From assembly GCA_049644265.1 (NCBI GenBank), contig JBARRO010000194.1:1-16582 (forward strand): a stretch of 16,582 nt of DNA. Direction: 5' to 3'. Positions 1 to 7,024 of this stretch are shown here, piece after piece. The notes under the pieces were generated by a model. It searched no databases. It worked only from the letters and a program-made list of their open reading frames with translations, and was not told the origin of the DNA. Position numbers and translations under genes: made by a program. Numbering within the stretch: the stretch's first letter is position 1; the number at the start of each line of letters is the position of its first letter. The DNA comes from JBARRO01 sp049644265. GTDB taxonomy: Bacteria; Bacteroidota; Ignavibacteria; UBA10030.

Positions 1-78
1 TATTCGTTCCTTTCCAACCGCTGAACCAGTCGGGAAGAGTGAAAGACACAAGAGCACGATCGAAATTGTTCTTAACAT
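1..78 (-). CDS. N-terminus of an exported protein (partial, runs off the left edge)
   Basis: Only the first 26 residues are in the window. They read MLRTISIVLLCLSLFPTGSA followed by VGKERI: a short basic N-terminus, a hydrophobic core and a small-residue cleavage region (GSA). This is a typical Sec signal peptide without a lipobox cysteine. The start at 78 is chosen because GGGAG lies five bases upstream in the transcribed strand. An in-frame ATG at 90 would add four residues but has no such site. The gene begins 27 nt after the stop of the outer-membrane barrel gene and on the same strand, so the two are probably co-transcribed envelope genes. The mature domain is outside the window and the function cannot be guessed. 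Confidence 0.6.
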   Translation of the reverse strand, partial: MLRTISIVLLCLSLFPTGSAVGKERI

Positions 79-105
79 CAAATCTCCCATGATGGTGAAT
101 GTGAG

Positions 106-936
106 CTACTCAAAGATGTAATACGCAACTCTGACGCCGGCAGAGATTGTTGAAGATTTGTAGTCTTCTATCGTGTCCTCGTCGACGCTTTTCGTTACAC
201 CGTATTGGAAGAATGGTTCAATCCCGATAGTAAGCGATATCGGGAAAGCGAGGCCCAGTTCGAAGGCATAATTGAGGAAGCTTTGCTTTTCAGAATCTTC
301 CGTTCGGCCATAGGCGACTTGGGCGCCAAAAAAAGGAATCGGGTGAACCGGGATTGCGTAATAGCGCAGCGAAATTCCGGCTCCGTAGGACGTATAGTCA
401 TAGTTATTGCCAATCTCGGGAGTAAACACGTACCTATTCTTATCCTCAAACTTCGTATGCGAGTAACTTCCGTCGATACCAAACAGGAGTCCGTCGACCA
501 AAAATGAAGCGAAACCGGGTGTTGCCGAGAATGTTGTTTGAGTATACTCACGGGACGACGTCTCTTGGGTGTTGCTGGAATACGTGACGCCGCCGGAAAT
601 CCTGTAGACCCCTTTTCTGAATTGCGGCGAGTTGTCCCGCTCGTCTTGCTGCTGACGTGCAGGGGGCAATTGATTTTGCATGATGGGGCCGGTTTGTCGG
701 GCAGGCTGTTGGCCGGATGAAGACTCCTTGCCGAACCTGGCAATGTCAGAATACTTGATCGTGACGAGCGAGCCGCCGGGTAATTCCACCCGCACGTAGT
801 CGTTCGGAACATTCTCGATGATTATTCCTTTCAAGATCGTGCCGTCCTTCATGTAAATCAGATCCTGTCGTTCCTGGGCGACGGATGAGGAAATGAGGAA
901 GAGGATGAAGAGAACCAGATAGCAATGCTTTGACAT
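106..936 (-). CDS. Outer-membrane beta-barrel protein with an N-terminal Sm-like segment
   Basis: This 276-residue protein begins with a clear signal peptide (residues 1-20, ending SSSVAQ). Residues about 25-70 (DLIYMKDGTILKGIIIENVP onward) form a compact beta-rich segment of the 'KDG..lkG.I' type seen at the front of some Bacteroidota envelope proteins, resembling an Sm-like or small beta-barrel fold. A Gln/Pro/Arg-rich linker follows at about 72-105. Residues about 108-276 show alternating hydrophobic and polar strands with many Gly, Tyr and Phe. The protein ends in an aromatic-rich strand (VAYYIFE), as expected of an eight- to ten-strand outer-membrane barrel. No Shine-Dalgarno site precedes the ATG. 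The role is unknown; small barrels of this kind are often structural or adhesion-related. It precedes another exported protein by 27 nt. Confidence 0.75.
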   Translation of the reverse strand: MSKHCYLVLFILFLISSSVAQERQDLIYMKDGTILKGIIIENVPNDYVRVELPGGSLVTIKYSDIARFGKESSSGQQPARQTGPIMQNQLPPARQQQDERDNSPQFRKGVYRISGGVTYSSNTQETSSREYTQTTFSATPGFASFLVDGLLFGIDGSYSHTKFEDKNRYVFTPEIGNNYDYTSYGAGISLRYYAIPVHPIPFFGAQVAYGRTEDSEKQSFLNYAFELGLAFPISLTIGIEPFFQYGVTKSVDEDTIEDYKSSTISAGVRVAYYIFE

Positions 937-980
937 GGGTGTGTTGTTGGTAGGAATCGGTTATCAGGTATCGGGTAAAA

Positions 981-1155
981 GTTTCGAGTTTCGAGTTCAA
1001 AGTTCAAAGTGGTTGCCAGTTTCCAGTTCACTGTTTACCATTATCTTCTCACTATTCACTATTTGCCATTCACTGTTCACTGGTTACTGTTCACCGGCTC
1101 ATAGCTCCTCATCATTCCTCATTGCACAATTGCTCATTGCAGAATTGTCCATTGC
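981..1155. repeat. Heptamer-register low-complexity array downstream of the glucan phosphorylase
   Basis: The 222-bp gap between the phosphorylase stop and the barrel gene is almost entirely a drifting short-word array. From 981 the sequence can be cut into sevens without slippage to about 1120: GTTTCGA twice, GTTCAAA twice, then CCAGTTT, CCAGTTC, ACTGTTT, later ACTATTC, ACTATTT, GCCATTC, ACTGTTC, ACTGGTT, ACTGTTC. The tail (1121-1155) keeps the word ATTG at 1121, 1129, 1136, 1144 and 1151, an alternating 8/7 spacing. The array ends three bases before the phosphorylase stop codon at 1159. Its function is unknown. It is not a CRISPR, since there are no long identical repeats with unique spacers. 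Confidence 0.8.
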
Positions 1156-1158
1156 CTC

Positions 1159-3723
1159 CTACGCCCAGTGAATCAACCCCGGCTTAAACGGATTGTCGAG
1201 ATCGGTATGGCGCGGAAGAATGCGAATGGTGTGGCCGAGTCGTCCGCTCTTCTCAAGGGCAATAGTTCCGATGAATTCATATACGCTGCCCTTGGACCCG
1301 TCCGCAGGTTTCATGAGGATCAGCTTCGGGTTCTCAATTTCGCCGCTGGCGTTGATCGTTCCATAGTAAAGGTCGACCGAAACGTCGTCGGGTTTCAGTC
1401 TGCCAAGCTCAATGCGTGCGTGCACCGTAAGAGATCCTCCCACGTTCAGCTTCTCGTGGTTCTCGGAGTTTACGTCGACGATCCTGATGGTGTGCCAATT
1501 CTGCCGCAGACTTTCTTTCCAGACCGCCAGCGTCTTTGCGCGTTTGTTCTGGGCGGAGGTCAGGGTCGAGAATCGGTCGAGGGCCGGCAGATACATCTTC
1601 TCCGTGTACTGGAGCACCATGCGGTTCGAATTGAACTCGGGCCCGATCGCGCGCATCGCGGTTTTCATTTTTCTGATCCAGCCGCGCGGAAGGTCTTCGG
1701 CGCCGCGCGTGTAGAACAGGGGGAGGATATCCTTCTCGAGCAGATCGTACAAGTCATTTGCCTCCACTTCGTTCTGGTACTCGGGATCACCATATTCTTC
1801 GCCCCTCCCGATCGCCCATCCGGTGCTTACATCGTACGCCTCTGCCCACCAGCCGTCCAGAATACTCAGATTCATCGCGCCGTTGAGCGTGGCTTTCATG
1901 CCGCTCGTCCCGCTCGCCTCCAAAGGCCTCAGCGGAGTGTTCAGCCAGATGTCCACACCTTGCACCAGGTACCGCGCCACGACCATGTCGTAGTCCTCGA
2001 TGAAAACGACGCGCCGTCGCGCTTCCGGAGTGCGTGCAAAATGGAGGATGGAACGAATCAGCTCCTTGCCCGGTGTGTCGTGCGGATGGGCTTTTCCCGC
2101 AAAAATAATCTGCACGGGTCGGTCCTTGTCGGAGAGGATTTTCATCAACCGCTCTTTGTCCCTCATCAGAAGCGTGGCCCTCTTATAGGTTGCAAAGCGT
2201 CTGGCAAATCCAATCGTGAGGGCCTCGGAATTCAGGACTTCATCTGCGATGTTGACCTCGGAGGGCGGCACGCCGCGGGATTCCAACTGTGCCCGCAGGC
2301 GAACCCGGGCGAATGCCACGAGACGCTCGCGCCTTCGCTCGTGTGTTCTCCAGAGCTCTTCGTCGGAAATATGATGGATGCGGCTCCACAGGGCGGAATC
2401 TCCCGCGTCCTCGCGCCATCGCGGGCCCAGATAGCGGTCGAACACGCCCGCCATTTCCCGGCTGATCCAGGAAGGGGCATGAACGCCGTTGGTGATCGAA
2501 CTGATCGGAACGCTGTCGACCGGGACGCCAGGCCAGATATTCTTCCACATCGTGCGGGATACGTCGCCGTGCAGCTTGCTGACGCCGTTGCTGCGTCCGG
2601 ACATGCGGAGGGCCAGCACCGTCATGCAGAAATCTTCCTGGTCGTTCTCCGGATTCTGGCGCCCGAGGCCCAGGAACTCCTTCCATGCAAGTCCAAAATC
2701 CTTGTAGTAGGATGAAAAATACTGCTCCATGAGAGCCGGCGTAAAGAAATCGTTCCCCGCCGGAACCGGAGTGTGGGTGGTAAACACCATGCCGGCCATT
2801 GCCGCCTCGCGTGCTTCGGCAAACGAGAGCTTGTGTTCACGCATGAGCTCGCGAATACGCTCGAGAGAAAGAAACGCGGAGTGCCCTTCATTCAGATGAT
2901 AGACGGATGGCTGAAACCCGAGTGCCCGCAGAGCGCGGTGTCCGCCGATTCCCAGAAGGATCTCCTGCTTGATCCTCAGCTCGCGGTCGCCGCCATACAG
3001 CTGGTCGGTGATATCCTGGTCTTCTTTGGCGCGGTTTGCGGAAATATTGGTGTCGAGGAGATACAGCTGGATTCGTCCGACGTTGACCCGCCAGATCTGA
3101 GCAATAACGCTCCTGCCTGGCAGCTCCACGGAAATCGTGAGAGAGTTTCCTTTGTCGTCCTGCTCCGGGCGGATGGGGAGAGTGAAGAAATCGTTTTCCG
3201 GATACCGCTCCTGTTGCCAGCCATCGGCGTTCAAATACTGGCGGAAATATCCTTGCTGGTACAACAATCCGACTCCCACGAGTGGCAAACCCAGGTCGCT
3301 GGCGGATTTCAAATGATCTCCCGAGAGAATTCCGAGGCCTCCCGAATAATTCTGCAGGCATTCGGTCAATCCGAATTCCGCGGAGAAGTATGCAATCTGA
3401 TGCCCTTTGATCTCGCTGTAGCTCTTGCGAAACCATGTAGAGTTGCTGTCGAGATACTCTTTGTATCGTCGATTGGCTCTTTCCACCTGAACGAGAAACG
3501 CTTCATCCCTCGAAGCGGTGTTGAGCCGCTCCTGTCTGATCGATCCAAGGAGCAGAACGGGGTTATGATTGGTCCGTTCCCACAGGTCCGGATCGAGCCG
3601 GATGAACAACTCCATCAATTCGTGGTCCCACACCCAAACGAGATTGTATGCAAGGTCGCGCAGACATTCGAGATCCTTGGGCAAGGAAGGAGCAACGGTG
3701 TACATATGAAGAGGGCGGATCAT
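1159..3723 (-). CDS. glgP: Alpha-glucan (glycogen/maltodextrin) phosphorylase, Thermus-type
   Basis: This 854-residue GT35-family enzyme releases glucose 1-phosphate from the non-reducing ends of alpha-1,4-glucans, using pyridoxal phosphate in the cytoplasm. Residues about 12-105 form the DUF3417 N-terminal domain that marks the bacterial/archaeal 'alpha-glucan family phosphorylase' branch. Next come AYFSAEFGL (111-119), the glycine loop YSGGLGILSGDHLK (126-139) and HLNEGH (276-281). The PLP site is EASGTSGMK, with the cofactor lysine at about K610. Length is as expected (about 820-860). The ATG at 3723 is supported by GGGAGG six bases upstream. The last ~150 residues carry a beta-rich domain ending LIHWA, common in this branch. 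No other glycogen gene is nearby, so it is probably a single-gene unit. The family call is secure; the preferred substrate (glycogen or short maltodextrin) cannot be read from sequence. Confidence 0.95.
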   Translation of the reverse strand: MIRPLHMYTVAPSLPKDLECLRDLAYNLVWVWDHELMELFIRLDPDLWERTNHNPVLLLGSIRQERLNTASRDEAFLVQVERANRRYKEYLDSNSTWFRKSYSEIKGHQIAYFSAEFGLTECLQNYSGGLGILSGDHLKSASDLGLPLVGVGLLYQQGYFRQYLNADGWQQERYPENDFFTLPIRPEQDDKGNSLTISVELPGRSVIAQIWRVNVGRIQLYLLDTNISANRAKEDQDITDQLYGGDRELRIKQEILLGIGGHRALRALGFQPSVYHLNEGHSAFLSLERIRELMREHKLSFAEAREAAMAGMVFTTHTPVPAGNDFFTPALMEQYFSSYYKDFGLAWKEFLGLGRQNPENDQEDFCMTVLALRMSGRSNGVSKLHGDVSRTMWKNIWPGVPVDSVPISSITNGVHAPSWISREMAGVFDRYLGPRWREDAGDSALWSRIHHISDEELWRTHERRRERLVAFARVRLRAQLESRGVPPSEVNIADEVLNSEALTIGFARRFATYKRATLLMRDKERLMKILSDKDRPVQIIFAGKAHPHDTPGKELIRSILHFARTPEARRRVVFIEDYDMVVARYLVQGVDIWLNTPLRPLEASGTSGMKATLNGAMNLSILDGWWAEAYDVSTGWAIGRGEEYGDPEYQNEVEANDLYDLLEKDILPLFYTRGAEDLPRGWIRKMKTAMRAIGPEFNSNRMVLQYTEKMYLPALDRFSTLTSAQNKRAKTLAVWKESLRQNWHTIRIVDVNSENHEKLNVGGSLTVHARIELGRLKPDDVSVDLYYGTINASGEIENPKLILMKPADGSKGSVYEFIGTIALEKSGRLGHTIRILPRHTDLDNPFKPGLIHWA

Positions 3724-3729
3724 AAGTGG

Positions 3730-3742
3730 CCTCCCTCGGAGG
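3730..3742 (-). promoter_or_regulatory. Ribosome-binding site of glgP inside a perfect small hairpin
   Basis: In the transcribed strand CCTCC-GAG-GGAGG forms a 5-bp all-matched hairpin with a three-base loop. The 3' arm GGAGG is the Shine-Dalgarno site that sets the glgP start at 3723. The stem could limit ribosome access, but it is short. Regulation through it is inference only. Confidence 0.5.
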
Positions 3743-3912
3743 GGGCAAGGTGGTTGGAAGAGTGGGGCAGGTTCAGGCGGTCAGTCAGCTGTTTCGCAGA
3801 CTGCTGAACGCCGAACACTATTGATTTATCTTACTGAAGATTAGGGAAAAAAACCACACGACGGGGTCGCGAGGGTTACTAAAGATGAGAAACAGGATCG
3901 GCGGGGCGTTTT

Positions 3913-4383
3913 TTAATTCTGATCCGAAATGTCCTCTTGAGCAGCCTCAGACCAATCCAGAATGGCTTTCACTTCCTGATCCGTCAGTTTTGCCTCGGGG
4001 TGCATGGGAAGATAGATTGGAAGGGGCATTTCCTTGTGACTCACCTGGTCGTAGATCTCGTCGAGCACGGAAAGACGGCGGCCGGGTTTGTACGTTCCCC
4101 AGTCGGAAAAATTCACACGCTTTCTTCCCGCAGACACATCCCGGGCAAGAAGGTAATTCACGGGGGTGATGGCGCAGTACCATGGCCAGCGGGTTTCGTT
4201 GGAATGACAGTCAAAACATGAACGCTTTAGTGTCGCGAGGATGGAAGGGGGGATGGTCGTGTCGCTGAGAATGGAATTTTTCGGGTCGCTCACCGGATTC
4301 GTCTGCTCGGGCCGGAACAATTGTGCGCCCAGGAACAGAACGGCGAGAGAAAAAACGGTCCATTTCAGAATCTTTTTTGTCAT
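3913..4383 (-). CDS. Membrane-anchored haem-binding domain protein (CxxCH)
   Basis: This 156-residue protein has an N-terminal hydrophobic segment (about residues 6-22) that should act as an uncleaved anchor or signal, placing the rest in the periplasm. The sequence RSCFDCHSNETRWPWY gives a c-type haem motif with C56, C59 and H60. The spacing to W66-P-W-Y and to the later MPLPIYLPMHP (about 119-129) and LTDQEVKAILDW matches the Haem_bd family of single-haem proteins. M119 or M127 is a plausible distal ligand. The ATG at 4383 is the first in-frame start after a stop codon. No Shine-Dalgarno site is visible. It lies 62 nt after the dioxygenase-like gene and may share its transcript. It could be an electron carrier or a haem sensor; sequence alone does not decide. 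Confidence 0.8.
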   Translation of the reverse strand: MTKKILKWTVFSLAVLFLGAQLFRPEQTNPVSDPKNSILSDTTIPPSILATLKRSCFDCHSNETRWPWYCAITPVNYLLARDVSAGRKRVNFSDWGTYKPGRRLSVLDEIYDQVSHKEMPLPIYLPMHPEAKLTDQEVKAILDWSEAAQEDISDQN

Positions 4384-4445
4384 ACGAGTTTGAAGGAATA
4401 ATCATAAGTATGAGGAATAAAACTTTCTTTTGCAACCCCGCAAGG

Positions 4446-4964
4446 TCATTTCTTTTCCATCCGAATGTCCTTTGTGCACCGCCATACCCCCCCCTTGTCC
4501 TTTGTAAGAACCTGAATAGATCCGAATCGTCCGCGGCTCCGGGATTCTGAAATCTCTTTGTCGGTCAGGTACTGATCGCCCTCAAATTCCAGTGCGTCGT
4601 GAAATTCCTGATATCCGCCGCCCGAGACATTATAGTGAACGTGCGCAGCGACTCCGCCTCCGGGGTAGGGAGCCGGTCGTATCGTGCTGTATTCGTACCA
4701 TCCCTCATCGTTGGTGACCATGGTACCCTTGAGCCGCGGGACTCGAGTGCCCGAGTTCCTCTCGTTATAGAGTCCCCGTGCGTCAGTATGATACACATAG
4801 ACACGCATCCCTGAAAGTGGAGTTATGCCGTCGGGTGCGAACACCTGACCGGTAACGACCATCGGCTCACCCGGTTCATCCTTGGACGTGATAGCAATCT
4901 TCCAGGGTGACCAGGATGTTGACATGATCGCCATCCCGAGAAGTGCAAGTGTGAGAGTTTTCAT
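4446..4964 (-). CDS. Exported intradiol dioxygenase-like protein
   Basis: This 172-residue protein resembles the catalytic core of intradiol ring-cleavage dioxygenases (protocatechuate/catechol family). The four expected Fe(III) ligands are present in order: Y66 in ARGLYNER, Y100 in RPAPYPGG, and H108 and H110 in AHVHY. The beta-sandwich opening VVTGQVFAPDGITPLSGMRV (about 36-55) is also typical. A weak N-terminal hydrophobic stretch (residues 1-18) suggests export, as in the short secreted branch of this family. It lacks the larger helical N-terminal domain of catechol 1,2-dioxygenase. The ATG at 4964 has AAAGGA at good spacing. The substrate is unknown, and no aromatic-degradation genes are in the window. 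The intact iron ligands favour an enzyme over a purely structural transthyretin-like domain. Confidence 0.8.
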   Translation of the reverse strand: MKTLTLALLGMAIMSTSWSPWKIAITSKDEPGEPMVVTGQVFAPDGITPLSGMRVYVYHTDARGLYNERNSGTRVPRLKGTMVTNDEGWYEYSTIRPAPYPGGGVAAHVHYNVSGGGYQEFHDALEFEGDQYLTDKEISESRSRGRFGSIQVLTKDKGGVWRCTKDIRMEKK

Positions 4965-5092
4965 GATGTTCCTTTCAAGTTATTGTGGGAGTTCCACCAC
5001 CAAGAGTAAGATTCCGGAGAATCGTAATTAGTTTGAAAGGGGGGAAAGAAAACTTATGCCTGAAGGACGCGGAAATGGTTTTGGGTGCATTA

Positions 5093-5202
5093 CTTCCGTG
5101 TGATCCGCGTGTTCCGTGGGAAATTGAAGTGCCCGCGGAACACACAGAACGACGCGGAATGGGTTTAGTGAACTGTTTCTGTGTATTCCGCGTGTTCCGT
5201 GG
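5093..5202. repeat. Triple-nonamer repeat, three 27-nt blocks in alternating orientation
   Basis: The 261-bp gap between the anti-sigma and dioxygenase genes holds three 27-nt blocks, each made of three nonamers. Block 1 (5093-5119) is CTTCCGTGT, GATCCGCGT, GTTCCGTGG. Block 2 (5134-5160) is the same kind of unit inverted: CGCGGAACA, CACAGAACG, ACGCGGAAT. Block 3 (5176-5202) is TTTCTGTGT, ATTCCGCGT, GTTCCGTGG. Spacers are 14 and 15 nt. The 16-nt string TCCGCGTGTTCCGTGG is identical at 5104-5119 and 5187-5202. Blocks 2 and 3 can pair into a hairpin. The array ends 23 nt before the anti-sigma stop. The remainder of the gap shows nothing recognisable. Confidence 0.8.
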
Positions 5203-5225
5203 TTTCTTTCCTTCGCACCGTGGGA

Positions 5226-6392
5226 CTATTTAGCGGAAACAAAGTGGCGGTAGGAATACAGCTGAGAAGTAAATTCATCCAGCCATTGCTCGAGCATGGA
5301 CTTGTCGAGTCTGAGTACTCCCTCTTTGGTGACTCCCTCGGGTGGCTTGATAAATTCCGCAAGCCGGTCGTACACACGCCCTCTCGATTGTTCATCAACT
5401 CTGAAAATAAGGTGCCAGAGTGAAATAGCGTCAGTTCCGGCCGCAAGATTCAGCACGTTATCGAGCGCGTCGGGGTTGCTCCCAAAATCGAATTGCTGCA
5501 ATGCCCGACGAAACTCATCCGATGCGATGTTGGCGTAGGGAGTGCCTGGAACCAGACCCGGCCGCGTTTCACAACGGGCACCGGCGGGAACGTACGACTC
5601 GCGCCCCAGGGATTCAAGAGAGACTTCGCCCGTCAGCACGATGAGCGTGCTCGCACCGGTCGGATCGACGAGCAGATCGTAGGCGCAACCGAGGTCGATC
5701 GCAGTTGCCGAAGGTGTCTCGACGACGAAAATGCGCGGTGGGGACCAGACTTGTGCATGAAGCTGGCCTCGGGCGAGCTCAAGACGGTGCTCGGTTGTCT
5801 GTGTGTTGAGCAGCCGGAGACGTGAGTTTGGGCCGAGCTCGACGTGGCCAATATTTGCGACCGTCACTTTCGCCCGGGAATCAGCGTCCGTTTCAAGCCA
5901 TTCGCCCGGCTCGAGCTGTCCTTTTGCTCCCATTTGTTCAGAGCCGAGAAGCGGTTTGCCCTGGAGTCTCGCAACCTCCCAGGATTTTCCCGGAGACCGG
6001 AGCGTCAAGAGAAAACTCCCGATAGCGATGACGACTGCGGCGGCTATTCTGAGTGTGGCCTTCACAAATCGGACGGCACCACGCTGCCTGGTCGAAGAAG
6101 ACACCGCTTCGCGATCGTCGTTGTCCAACGATGGAATGCCGTGGGGATGAAGCGGGATGATATTGGAGTGGGGAAGAGAGATTCTGTCGGAGATCCCGCT
6201 CCAGAGATCCCGCGGAGGAACAATGACCCTCGGCAGCGTCGATGCAGTTGCCAGGAGTGATCGGAGCTGGGCGATTTCCTCGCTGCACTCGGAACAGGAT
6301 TGAAGGTGCAGACGGACTTCCTGCATGTCGTCCGCAGAAAGAATGCCGTCGACGTAGTCGTCAAGAAGAGTTCGGATCGATTCGTGATTCAT
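5226..6392 (-). CDS. FecR-type transmembrane anti-sigma factor
   Basis: This 388-residue protein is the probable partner of the overlapping ECF sigma factor. Residues 1-50 form a zinc-finger anti-sigma domain with the H-x3-C-x2-C motif at H29, C33 and C36. A single transmembrane helix follows at about 114-131 (LRIAAAVVIAIGSFLLTL). The periplasmic part has a FecR domain (about 145-265), with strands around GEWLETDADSRAKVTVANIG and TAIDLGCAYDLLVDPTGAST. The last ~110 residues are helical (LDNVLNLAAGTDAISLWHLI, then RVYDRLAEFIKPPEGVTKEG), a tail I recall from other FecR-like proteins. The start is fixed by the ATGA overlap with the sigma stop. No TonB receptor lies alongside, so the input signal is unknown. 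Confidence 0.88.
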   Translation of the reverse strand: MNHESIRTLLDDYVDGILSADDMQEVRLHLQSCSECSEEIAQLRSLLATASTLPRVIVPPRDLWSGISDRISLPHSNIIPLHPHGIPSLDNDDREAVSSSTRQRGAVRFVKATLRIAAAVVIAIGSFLLTLRSPGKSWEVARLQGKPLLGSEQMGAKGQLEPGEWLETDADSRAKVTVANIGHVELGPNSRLRLLNTQTTEHRLELARGQLHAQVWSPPRIFVVETPSATAIDLGCAYDLLVDPTGASTLIVLTGEVSLESLGRESYVPAGARCETRPGLVPGTPYANIASDEFRRALQQFDFGSNPDALDNVLNLAAGTDAISLWHLIFRVDEQSRGRVYDRLAEFIKPPEGVTKEGVLRLDKSMLEQWLDEFTSQLYSYRHFVSAK

Positions 6393-7018
6393 GATGTCAG
6401 TGCCTTCCGCAGAAGCATTCGGGCTCGCTGCAACTGGGCTTTCGAGGTCCCCGTTGCAAGGCCGAGTTGTTCCGCGATTTCTTCGTGCTGATATCCTTCG
6501 ATATCATGCAGGACAAAAATTGTTCGTGCCTTGGGTGGGAGCGAGGCAATGGCTTTTTCGAGGTCGACCGAGGATCCGTGAGCAGGAACAGCATGGTTCG
6601 GTTCGAACGCACTCAGGTCCTCGACCGTGGCGATACGGGCCGTGCGACGTTTTGTCGTTCGCATGTCCACAAGCACGACGTTTACGGCAAGTCGATGGAG
6701 CCATGAAGAGAACGCCGCCTCTCCGCGATACGACGGGAGCATTTCCCACGCCCGCACAAAGGCGTCCTGCGTCAGTTCTTCGGCCATTCCCACATTTGCC
6801 ACGATGCGAAGGCAGACAGCGTACACTCGGCCTACATTCTCCCTGTACAGTTGCTCAAACGCCTGCCGGTCGCCCTTCTGTGCCCGTCGGACCGTTTCGG
6901 TCAGCATGCCTTCGGGTTGGGATTCCAGTTGCGGGTTACTCACATTGAAGCCTTTTTTCAGGCGTTGTGGAAGCATGCGTCGGATCCCATGTGTAAAATA
7001 GGATTCCGACCGAGGCAT
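6389..7018 (-). CDS. ECF-family RNA polymerase sigma factor
   Basis: The protein has sigma region 2 (about residues 53-115, FEQLYRENVGRVYAVCLRIV and the -10 recognition helix ELTQDAFVRAWEML) and region 4 (about 152-207, IASLPPKARTIFVLHDIEGY and the helix-turn-helix HEEIAEQLGLATGTSKAQLQ). It lacks regions 1.1 and 3, as expected for an ECF factor. It should direct RNA polymerase to a small stress regulon and be held by the FecR-type protein with which it overlaps by four bases. The start is uncertain. The ATG at 7018 lies 6 nt after the MFS stop and has no Shine-Dalgarno site. A GTG at 6943 (VSNPQLESQ...) has AAGG seven bases upstream and gives a more usual length of 184 residues. Confidence 0.92.
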   Translation of the reverse strand: MPRSESYFTHGIRRMLPQRLKKGFNVSNPQLESQPEGMLTETVRRAQKGDRQAFEQLYRENVGRVYAVCLRIVANVGMAEELTQDAFVRAWEMLPSYRGEAAFSSWLHRLAVNVVLVDMRTTKRRTARIATVEDLSAFEPNHAVPAHGSSVDLEKAIASLPPKARTIFVLHDIEGYQHEEIAEQLGLATGTSKAQLQRARMLLRKALTS

Positions 7019-7024
7019 GCGGGT

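Noticed and set aside
1168..3807. Long plus-strand open frames (1168-2715 and 2773-3807) opposite glgP
   Set aside because: They lie antisense to a clear, full-length conserved enzyme, have no recognisable domain, and are rich in Arg, His and Pro as expected from the codon bias of the opposite strand.
3900..3916. GC-rich stretch followed by TTTTTT at the end of the haem-protein gene
   Set aside because: The T run lies on the plus strand and is in the wrong orientation for a minus-strand gene; no stable stem precedes it.
4985..5233. Plus-strand frame of 82 residues in the anti-sigma/dioxygenase gap
   Set aside because: Most of it is a translation of the nonamer blocks (for example VFRVFRGFF), with no start signal or homologous domain.
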